Assembly: GCA_003988855.1 (NCBI GenBank)
Contig: QYAI01000057.1
Location: 62,001 to 126,000 of the forward strand
Length of the DNA stretch: 64,000 nt
Source of the DNA: Arachnopeziza araneosa
Lineage: Eukaryota; Ascomycota; Leotiomycetes; Helotiales; Arachnopezizaceae
Reading direction: 5' to 3'
Part shown: positions 56,407 through 64,000 of the stretch, piece by piece
Layout: each line of letters begins with the position of its first letter
How positions within the stretch are numbered: position 1 is the first letter of the stretch
Notes under the pieces: generated by a model
Told to the model about the DNA's origin: nothing
Seen by the model: only the letters and a program-made list of their open reading frames with translations
Databases searched by the model: none
Position numbers and translations under genes: made by a program

Positions 56407-58959
56407 ATGTGGCTCTCCACTCCAATTGCTGCGGTAGCAGCCATATTAGCTTCGACAGCTATCGCAGACGACACCGCCATATTATACAAAGAAATCGCAA
56501 GAAACTCGAACCAGAGCTTGCTATGGGGTCCTTATAGGCCCAATTTGTATTTTGGAGTACGACCGAGATTACCTCAGAGCTTCATGGCTGGATTGATGTG
56601 GAGTAGGGTTGATGGGTTTGAATCTGTTGCCAACAGTGAGTTTGATCTCTTCGTCTTTTATGGCTATTAAGTAGAATCTAGCATTTAGACATACGTGTGA
56701 ACAAGGTGATGGTATGCGCGGATATGGTTGGGATGAGTATGACGCTAGAATTGGCGGTATTCAGACCATGTATGACGAGGGCAATGGAATCGATATTAGG
56801 ACCACGTTTATTAAAATCCCTGGCGGAAGTAATGGCGGGTCGTGGGCTGCGAGAATAAGAGGTACAACAAGGACCAATCCTCCAGCGCCATCCGATTTGA
56901 ACACTACAATCATATTCTATGCGACTTTAGAAGGGCTGGGGAGCTTGGAAGTTGCAAATGAGGGAGATCCGGAGGGTTTTGCTGGAGATGTGGTGCTGCA
57001 AGGAGAGTCACATGGACTTGGAGAATATCAACTTGTTGTTACAGGAGGAAGAGGATATCGTCCTAAACATGATCATCCTTCATATGATGAAAAGCCATTG
57101 GATAGGACGTTTGTCACTTCTTTACAGTTCCCGGATGCTGCGTTATGGCAGACGAAAGCTCTCATGTTCAGACAGCTGAAGGAACAGATTGATCAATATA
57201 TGGAAACCTATGGCGAGGAAAACCCACCACCACCACCGCAACTTTACACAATCCCCAACAAACCCGGATCAGGCAACCTGCATCTGATTCAAAAAGTGTT
57301 CAAGGGCAACTTCGAATTTGACGTGATTTTCAATAGTGGTTCCTCTAGGAAAGAATATACGAGTCAAGATATTACTGGATTTATTGAAAGGGCATCTAGC
57401 AGCTATTGGGAGAAATTCATTGCAACTTTCGACCCTCAACCACCATTTGACATTGAGAAGCTCCAGAGATTTGCTAGCAATATGTTTTCGAATTTGATTG
57501 GTGGCTTAGGTTATTTCTACGGAGACTCTGTCGTTGATAAATCTTATGCTTCCGAGTACGATGAGGAGAATGAAGGATTCTGGGAAGAGACAGCCGCAGC
57601 ACGATCTCGAAAGGCAGAGCAATTGGATGGACCCTCTGAACTTTTCACCACCGTTCCATCAAGACCATTCTTTCCTCGAGGTTTCCTCTGGGATGAAGGT
57701 TTTCATCTGATGCCCATTGTTGATTGGGATCTCGATCTCGCTCTTGAAGTTGTGAAATCGTGGTTCAATCTCATGGACGCTGATGGCTGGATTGGTCGAG
57801 AACAGATACTCGGAGCTGAAGCAAGAAGCAAAGTTCCAGCCGAGTTCCAAGTTCAATATCCACATTACGCCAACCCACCAACCCTGTTCTTCATTATCGA
57901 CACATTCATCGAGAAGATCGGTGCATTGAACGGGACTTCCAAATCATCTGCCAAAGAAAATCTTACCCCCAAACAAACCTCTGTACATCTGCGTAATCCT
58001 ACACTGGGTCTTCAATATCTGAAAGAGCTCTACCCCAAACTTCGCACACATTATGATTGGTACAGGAGAACCCAGAAAGGCGATCTTAAGAGCTATGAAA
58101 GAGACGCTTTCTCTACCAAAGAAGCCTATCGCTGGCGTGGCCGCACTCCTCAGCACATTCTCACCTCCGGTCTCGACGATTATCCTCGACCTCAGCCTCC
58201 TCACCCCGGAGAGCTCCACGTCGATCTTATCTCTTGGATGGGAATGATGACAAGATCTCTCAAGAACATCGCTTCTCTGCTCTCATACGATGATGATGTC
58301 ATTGAGTTGACCGTCATTGAAACCGCCATCTTACGCAACATTGATGATCTGCACTGGAGCGAAAAGGAGAAATGCTACTGTGATGCCACTATTGACGATT
58401 TTGAAGAGAATAAATTGGTTTGCCACAAGGGATATATTTCTCTCTTCCCATTCTTAACAGGACTATTGGAGCCAGATAGTGCCAAGTTACCACATATCCT
58501 TAATCTATTGGGTGATGAGAACGAGCTCTGGAGTCCTTATGGAATCAGGAGTTTGAGCAAGAAGGATGAGTTCTATGGCACAGGCGAAAACTACTGGAGA
58601 GGTCCTATCTGGATGAACATGAATTACCTCGCTCTCACTCAACTTCTTGTAAGTCCTCTTGTCCCTTTCCAAATCATTCTCGCTAACCTCCTAAACAGCG
58701 CTACGCCCAGTCACCTAAATCCCCTTCAAACGTCCGTGCCCGCAGTGAAGAGCTCTACTCCGAACTCCGTCTCAATCTAGTCAAGACCGTATATGACTAC
58801 TGGGCTGAAACAGGTTTCGCCTGGGAGCAATACAATCCTGATACTGGTAAAGGACAGCGTACAGCTCATTTTACAGGATGGACGGCTCTGGTAGTCAAGA
58901 TTATGGGATTGCCTGATCTAAGTGGTGGGGCTACAGTTGAAGGACACAGTGAGTTGTAG
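56407..58959 (+). CDS. CWH41: Mannosyl-oligosaccharide glucosidase (ER glucosidase I, GH63)
   Basis: Three exons; introns 56636-56681 and 58649-58698; 818 aa. The first acceptor is the TAG at 56679-56681, restoring NTFRHTCEQGDGMRGYGWDEYDARIGG, a strongly conserved block. The N-terminal signal sequence/anchor (MWLSTPIAAVAAILASTAIAD) fits entry into the ER. Other family marks: LLWGPYRPNLYFGVRPR near residue 40, FFPRGFLWDEGFHLMPIVDWD and DGWIGREQILGAEARSKVP in the (alpha/alpha)6 barrel, YGIRSLSKKDEFYGTGENYWRGPIWMNMNYL, and the C-terminal FAWEQYNPDTGKGQRTAHFTGWTALV. The residues around the catalytic acids (GFLWDEGFH; the Glu of FAWEQY) are present. It trims the outermost alpha-1,2-glucose from N-glycans after transfer, in the ER lumen, and affects cell-wall beta-1,6-glucan in yeast. 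Confidence 0.95.
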
Positions 58960-59579
58960 GTTGGAATGAAGTTAGATAGGTGGCATGTACATGTGATGAT
59001 GGCGCCATGGATGAGCTATTTGTGGGGTATGAGATATTTATGCTGGGATGAATATGGATCTATTGTATCAAAAGAAAAGTAACCTGATCAAACTGAGCAA
59101 GATTTATCTGTCAGCTTCGACCTTGGGAACAGATCTTCTTCAACGCTGGGAGTGCTCTGAAATATCGCTTTCAGCTCGGCCGAGGATAGTACACTACGTC
59201 TTGCTAAGGTAGGTAAGCTAAGAAGAAGCTTAACCAGCAGACAAGAGGGAGTTGAATGGTTAGCATCTCCGCTCAGCTACTCCTGCTCAGCTACTCCTGC
59301 TCATCTACTCCTGCTCATCTGAATCTAACCAGCTTGTCACCATTTCCCATGGCACTAAATGATTCACAACGTTCCAATCCAATCTCACTCTCTCAATCTC
59401 AGCGAGTTGCTCAATCATCCATCCCATCACACTCATTCATCAGTATGAGCAGATGCAGGGCGATTTCTTTCTCTTCTTCCCAGAACCGCGTCCTGCTTCC
59501 ATTGTTTGTTCTGGTTCTTATCTTCCCTCCCGCTCTCCATCCAATCCCGTTTTATTTTTCAAGTCAGGAACAGGATATC
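58960..59579. other. Convergent intergenic, 0.6 kb
   Basis: Lies between the convergent glucosidase and Elp5 genes; contains the short tandem repeat listed next and no gene. The long overlapping ORF at 59256-59786 is antisense to ELP5 and not coding. Confidence 0.5.
59271..59322 (+). repeat. Short tandem repeat, unit GCTCAGCTACTCCT
   Basis: Three full 14-nt units and a partial one: two exact copies at 59271-59284 and 59285-59298, a copy with one change (GCTCATCTACTCCT) at 59299-59312, then GCTCATCTGA. The array is too short to be more than a minisatellite seed. Confidence 0.8.
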
Positions 59580-60890
59580 TCACATCTCATCCTCCTCGTC
59601 GTCGAAATCCTCGCGGTCCACGTCGCCCATGTCGTACAGGATGCGGCCGCCCTCGCCGGGCCCGCTGCCGCCGCCGTCTCGCTGCGCGTCGAAGTAGGGG
59701 AGGACGACGCGCTCGCGGGCGTGGCGCTGCTTGGCCGTCAGGCTGAGGGAGAAGGTCGTTTCGATGGCGGAGCCTGGGTTGGTTAGGGCGGAAGTGGTGG
59801 TGGGGTGGGGACTGGGGTTATGGGATGCGGTGGGAGGGGTTCTTGGTGCAAGAGGGGCGGTGTAGAGGGGGTGCTCGTCCAGGAGCGTGAATGCTGAGAG
59901 GGAGGTGGTGGAGGAGAGAGAGGGCGCTGGTGAGAGGATGAAATCTTCGACCACACCCCGGCCACTTCGGCGTCTGAGTTCCATCCTCACCACGACGCCT
60001 CTCTCGCTCTTTCTCTTCCCCTGCAGCGCAAATAGTACTCCTTCCCGTTCCTCTTCCAGGCCGAAGACAGGTTCCACGAGGCTCTTATCCCGTGCGGCTT
60101 TCTGGGCTAGGACGTGAGAGAGGGAGGAGATGGTCAGGATTGCGGTGGCGAGATGGAGGATGGTCGTTAGAGGGGCTGGAGCGTAGGGATTTGGATGAGA
60201 TTTTGTGGAAGACGAGATGGCGAGAGGAACGTCCACGTGGTATGTTGCTAGCAAGGAGATCGACGGCGAGGTGAGGAGGGAGGAGAGGAATGTCGTTAGA
60301 TGCGATGAGTAACCCGGGTTGCTAGCGAGCGGATGCAGCGTATCGATGATGAGCAGATATCCTATTCCATCAACTTTAACATGTAATCTATCTCTGGCTA
60401 GGCGGACTTACTCGTGCTAGTTGTTGCTGCTGCTTGCGGTGCCAGAGGTGGAAGATGGGAGAGTATCTCACTCCGCAACGCCGCGAGTGATTTCCCCGCC
60501 GCCGCGACAAAAGCACTAATCTCAAAGGCTACCCGCCTGCGCCCCGTCGCAAAGGAGATGAATATGATATGCGCTTTAGACACCTAGGACGCATCATCAG
60601 TCACGTGACGCTCGAAAACTCAAACGACGAGCAAGCAAGCGGCTACAGCTGAGAGGATGGAATGAACAGGAAGCACTAGAAAAACATGGGAGAGGAGATA
60701 TTAAGGGCACAAGGGCAGAGGAGCGACACACCTTTGCTCGCCGCGCAAACTCCCGCACGACCGGCCCGCCGCTCTGCTCCAGCGTGTCCAGCACCACGGT
60801 GAACGGACTCGCGCCGTCGCGCAGGCTGAGCAGCTTCTGGAAGAGCAGCGAGTTGTGCGTGCGCCGCTGCTGGAGGGGGGAGGGTGCCAT
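59580..60890 (-). CDS. ELP5: Elongator complex protein 5 (Elp5/Iki1)
   Basis: Three exons; introns 60584-60731 and 60362-60411; 370 aa. N-terminus QQRRTHNSLLFQKLLSLRDGASPFTVVLDTLEQSGGPVVREFARRAK, then AHIIFISFATGRRR and YLLIIDTLHPL form a RecA-like fold without a Walker A, as in Elp4/5/6. The C-terminal signature is clear: FSLSLTAKQRHARERVVLPYFDAQRDGG, then GGRILYDMGDVDREDFDDEEDEM. Elp4-Elp5-Elp6 form the hexameric ring of Elongator, needed for the wobble-uridine modifications mcm5U/ncm5U in tRNA. The gene is much more GC-rich than its surroundings. It is convergent with the glucosidase I gene. Confidence 0.92.
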
Positions 60891-61299
60891 GGGTGCAGAT
60901 GCGGTGTGAGGGTTGGAGAGATGTGATGGATGGATGGAGTGGGTTGGGAGGAATTTTAGCGAGGGGGAATGGAAGGGTTGTTTTGGTGCTGGGGAGTTGG
61001 GCTGAGGATGAAGCGGACTACAGTGCTAAAGTTTTTCGTCGAGGAGGCTTGTTCCTGGGTAGAATTATAGAGATGGGAGGACGTTTATATCAGTGTGTTT
61101 AAACCATTGTCTCCACCCTACGTTGTCAACTCGCTCCACGTGACCTTCCATCATATCGGGGCGATGCTATTTCACGCCTCTATAAAAAAAAAGAAGCCTA
61201 CAACACTGGCGCCATATCTAAAAAGCCTATCACTGCATTCAATCATATAACCCCATCTGTCCAACTTCCCAGGTCCTCGCATCCAAGCTGCTAACTCAA
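60891..61299. other. Intergenic, 0.4 kb
   Basis: Promoter of ELP5 and 3' end of the dioxygenase gene (both minus strand). A run of ten A's occurs near 61184. Nothing else recognised. Confidence 0.4.
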
Positions 61300-62404
61300 T
61301 CACTCCCCAACCCTCCCAAACCGATACTGCGCCCAGTTCAGACTGCCCTCGGGGAACGTCCACAGCCTTTCACCGACATCCGCACCCGCCGCACCAGCAG
61401 CGACATGGATGGGGAGGATATGCTCGCACGTCGGATGGGCCAGCTTAGCATCAGCGCGTCTCATCAAGGCACTCATCTGCGTCTGGCGATGTTCTGGTTT
61501 AGCAGCGACAGCCTCCGCCAACGCGTCGTCGAACGTCGAGGCGTAACTGCACGGGATCGATTAGTATACACATGTTCTGCGATCGGACAGGAGTCATTGG
61601 GGTTCTCACGGCATCGTCTCGCTCGTCCTCCCCGCTGCCCTGGCAGCGCGGAAGTCGCGCAGGTTGTGGACCGTCATGCCGGCGGCGATGAGGAGGATGC
61701 CTTCGTCACGCAGAGTTGCCAGGGCCTGTCCCATGCGGTAGTGCTGATGGACGTCCTCGCCGCCGAACAGCGAGACCTGGACGATGGGTACGTTTAACGG
61801 GTTCTTTTCCGGATCAAAAGCTATGCGTGTCAGCAATTTGCAGAGGACCACACGCAGGGAAATGAGAGTATGGCTTACCAGCGAGGAAACCGACCCAGAC
61901 CCCATGATCCAGACCGCGATGGACTCGCTCGACATCAATACCGGCACCGGCGAGCTTCGCGATGACCCGTTCCGCAACCTCGGGGCTGCCCCGGTTCGGA
62001 TACGCGTACTCGTAGAACCGCTCTGGGAAGCCGTAGAAATCATGTATGATACCCACGTGCTCAGCGATATTGATCTGGACCGTCTCTGGGCCCGCTTGCC
62101 AGTGAGCAGAGACGACAACGACGGCCGTGGGTTGGACTCTTGTCGTGATCTCCTGCCCGACAGCGGCGAGTCGGAGATAGGCCGGGTGGGTGGTGTTTTC
62201 TATGAAGTTGGGCCCGCCGATGCCGAGGAAGTAGACGGGGAGCCGCGAGGGAGACATGATACTGGATCGTATGGCGGGTTGTGTGGGAGCGGCGTGCCAG
62301 ATGGTTTTCATATGTGACTGGTAGGCGAGAGGGAGCGATATGCTTGCGAAGAGAATGGCCAAGTATATGTACCCCGAGCGAATGACTGGTAGCACCGAGG
62401 ACAT
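61300..62404 (-). CDS. LigB-superfamily extradiol dioxygenase-like protein (4,5-DOPA dioxygenase type)
   Basis: Three exons; introns 61821-61878 and 61547-61609; 327 aa from ATG 62404. An N-terminal hydrophobic helix (SGYIYLAILFASISLPLAY) would make it membrane-anchored or exported; an internal start at 62257 (MSPSRLPVYFLG) would give the usual soluble form. Family blocks: YFLGIGGPNFIENTTHPAY, VVVSAHWQAG, IIHDFYGFPERFYEYAYPNRGSPEVAERV, GLDHGVWVGFLA, VQVSLFGGED, GMTVHNLRDF, and C-terminal HILPIHVAAGAAG. The second block keeps its His (SAHW), as do LDHG and PIHV, but the first metal-ligand His, in the 'GHG(G/S)P' motif, is Ile (codon ATC). This may alter or abolish metal binding. Divergent from the SDR gene at 62944, so the two could act in one aromatic/catechol pathway. 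Confidence 0.85.
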
Positions 62405-62943
62405 GACGTGCTCATTATTGACTGTCAAATATCCAAGTAGCATGTTGGGAGGTAGTGTTATCAATGCAAGTCGAACAGCGAGCTGACCAATACATATCAA
62501 AACTTGGATGTCCGAAAGTCGTCGTAATAGATTCCATTTTCCCTATACCATGAAGATGAGTTCCATGACCATTCCAACCACCGCGCGGCTTACCTAACAC
62601 AGACCATCTCGCCAACTTCGTGCATATCCGCGCGGTTTGTGGGTCCCCAAGCCTCTCTCTCAGACTACACATGGATTGACTGATATCGCTCTCCTCAAAC
62701 ACCGCTCTCCTCAAACACCGCTCACTTTACTCGTAGATATAACCATGATTTCAAATCCCCGGAAGAGAGCGGATTAACTAACCATCGCGAACTGAATATC
62801 AACCCAGCTTGAGCAGTATAAATAGAAGTCATCCTGCTCTTCCACTGAAACTCACTCCCATCATTTCAATTTGAGCTTCTCTACTCATACAGAACTTTGA
62901 TATTGATTTTCATCTCCGCTTGACAGCAAACGACAAGCACACA
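62405..62943. promoter_or_regulatory. Divergent promoter region with TATA box for the SDR gene
   Basis: 539 bp between the start codons of the LigB-like and SDR genes. A clear TATAAATA sits at 62817-62824, 120 nt before the SDR ATG, followed by a pyrimidine-rich leader. Shared regulation of the two genes is inferred from the head-to-head arrangement. Confidence 0.55.
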
Positions 62944-63691
62944 ATGGCAGACAAACCCGTCGTGCTCATCCTCGGAGCCGGCCCCAGGATCGGTGCCTCC
63001 GTCGCAGAGACGTTCGCCCGCAACGGCTACGACGTCGCCGTCGCGTCGCGAAAGGGCAGCAACAGCAGAACCGAGCAGGGTGTCCTCTCCCTGCAGGTTG
63101 ATCTCAGCGACCCGGGCTCTATCCCCGGGGTCTTCGCGGCGGTCAGAACCGCGTTCCGGACCGCGCCCAGCGTCGTCGTCTACAACGCAGCGGCACTCAC
63201 GCCGCCTCCGGACGGAGATTCCGCCTTGTCAGTCTCAGCTGAGAGCGTTGTGAGTGATCTGAATGTCAATGCGGTCAGTCCGTATGTGGCCGCGCAGCAG
63301 GCAGTCGGTGCGTGGGAGACGCTGCCCCAGGAGGTCAAGAAGACGTTTATCTATACGGGCAACATCTTGAACGTGGCCATCCTGCCGGTTCCCATGATGC
63401 TGAATCTAGGTATGGGCAAGTCGGCGTCGGCGTACTGGATCGGGACGGCGGACAAGACGTACGCGGCTCGTGGATTTCGGTGAGTGTTGCAAGTCATGTT
63501 TGAGATACGTTGTCTCTGATAGCGCTAGCTTCTTCTATGCTGATGAGCGTGCCGAGGGCGGGAAGAACAAGGGAATGGCACTCGATGGCCCCGCACATGG
63601 CGAGTTCTATGCGGAATTGGCGAAACACGAGGGGAATGTGCCATGGCTTGCTACATTCGTGAAGGGCAAGGGTTACGTCCAATTCAAGTAG
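62944..63691 (+). CDS. Short-chain dehydrogenase/reductase (SDR), Rossmann fold
   Basis: Two exons over a 43-nt intron (63480-63522, GTGAGT...GATAG) give 234 aa. The N-terminal nucleotide-binding motif is VLILGAGPRIGASVAETFARNGYDVAVASRK (GxGxxxG-type, slightly varied: GAGPRIG). The second landmark, usually NAG, is YNAAAL; the segment DLNVNAVSPYVAAQQAV is the usual helix alpha-4/5 region. The catalytic Tyr-xxx-Lys is not canonical: the nearest candidate is in SASAYWIGTADKTY, with Tyr and Lys separated by more than three residues. The family includes fungal 'NAD(P)-binding' SDRs with this layout. GC-rich coding sequence. Likely cytosolic NAD(P)-dependent oxidoreductase; substrate unknown. Confidence 0.85.
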
Positions 63692-63881
63692 AAAGTTCGG
63701 ATCTAGAGAGGATCAGATCTAGATTGAAATAAAACCAAGTGACTTCTCTGATCTCTTTCTCTCTGGCTGTATCCTTACCAATAAAAGCTTGACTATATCA
63801 AATATAGCCAGATCCTCTACCGTACAACCGGCAGCCTCAGACACGAGTTGTATCCTCACTCATGGTAGTATGACGGCTCAT

Positions 63882-64000
63882 CTAAACCAGCAACACTAAA
63901 TCGCCTTGGCTTCTAAAGCACATGGCGAGGTCTCGATTGGCAGCATCTCCCCCCTCCCTGTTGCGCCAAACATCCTCCATGATTTCAAGTGCCTTGCGCA
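63882..64000 (-). CDS. C-terminus of a gene cut by the window edge (probable fungal transcription factor)
   Basis: The minus strand reads RKALEIMEDVWRNREGGDAANRDL...GDLVLLV and stops at 63882-63884. The pattern A-x-E-(I/V)-M-E-x-V-W-x-(R/N)-R-x-x-G followed by a short 'LLV' end resembles the extreme C-terminus of many Zn2Cys6 regulators. Only 38 codons are visible, so the family call is tentative. If right, it is a regulator convergent with the SDR gene and next to the LigB/SDR pair. Confidence 0.45.
   Translation of the reverse strand, partial: RKALEIMEDVWRNREGGDAANRDLAMCFRSQGDLVLLV

Noticed and set aside
59256..59786. 176-codon plus-strand ORF with a hydrophobic start
   Set aside because: It runs antisense through the tandem repeat and the ELP5 3' end and has no protein-like pattern.
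1..64000. CRISPR array, rRNA, intact mobile element or prokaryotic-type defence system
   Set aside because: None seen; the window is ordinary eukaryotic nuclear DNA with spliceosomal introns throughout.

Overview
The window reads as nuclear DNA of a filamentous ascomycete (Pezizomycotina). Evidence: most genes are split by short 43-190 nt introns with GT...AG ends, often with a CTAAC/CTAAT-type branch site. The gene set is typical of that group: a GH11 xylanase with a CBM1, a CE3-type esterase, a Zn2Cys6 regulator, a fungal rhodopsin-fold (PTH11-like) receptor, a 2EXR protein, an LtrA protein and a pogo-type transposase remnant. The 2EXR protein and wide gene spacing suggest Leotiomycetes, but that is inference. 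All gene models were spliced by eye. Where I give a protein length, exon lengths sum to a whole number of codons.

Layout. 1-4.9 kb: a DHR1/ECM16-type ribosome-biogenesis helicase cut by the window edge, divergent from a small proteasome-assembly-chaperone-3-like gene, then a decayed 2-oxoglutarate/Fe(II) oxygenase. 4.9-8.5 kb: an NCS1 permease and, facing it, a membrane-anchored cysteine-rich protein whose repeats are each one exon. 9.3-16.6 kb: a Zn2Cys6 factor divergent from a full-length 5-oxoprolinase. 16.9-19.5 kb: an SNF2/RING helicase pseudogene that runs into a pogo-like transposase remnant. 20.4-31 kb: a GH11 xylanase, a 2EXR protein, a small secreted protein and a PTH11-like receptor, separated by long gene-poor stretches. 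33.8-46.9 kb: a mitochondrial PP2C phosphatase, an orphan membrane protein, a CE3-type esterase and a C2H2 protein. 49-55 kb: a cryptic 93-aa gene, an orphan 366-aa protein, an LtrA protein and a kinase-like relic. 55-61 kb: a compact housekeeping block (snRNP27-type splicing factor, ER glucosidase I, Elongator subunit Elp5). 61.3-64 kb: a LigB-type dioxygenase divergent from a short-chain dehydrogenase, with the tail of a probable regulator at the edge; this could be a small metabolic module.

The main signals beyond ordinary genes are the exon-per-repeat cysteine-rich protein, the LigB-like enzyme lacking its first conserved histidine beside a divergent SDR, three independent gene relics, and small genes made of short exons (49.1-49.5 kb and the window edge) that simple ORF calling misses. 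I see no CRISPR array, rRNA or convincing tRNA, and nothing that clearly qualifies as a new defence or mobile system.
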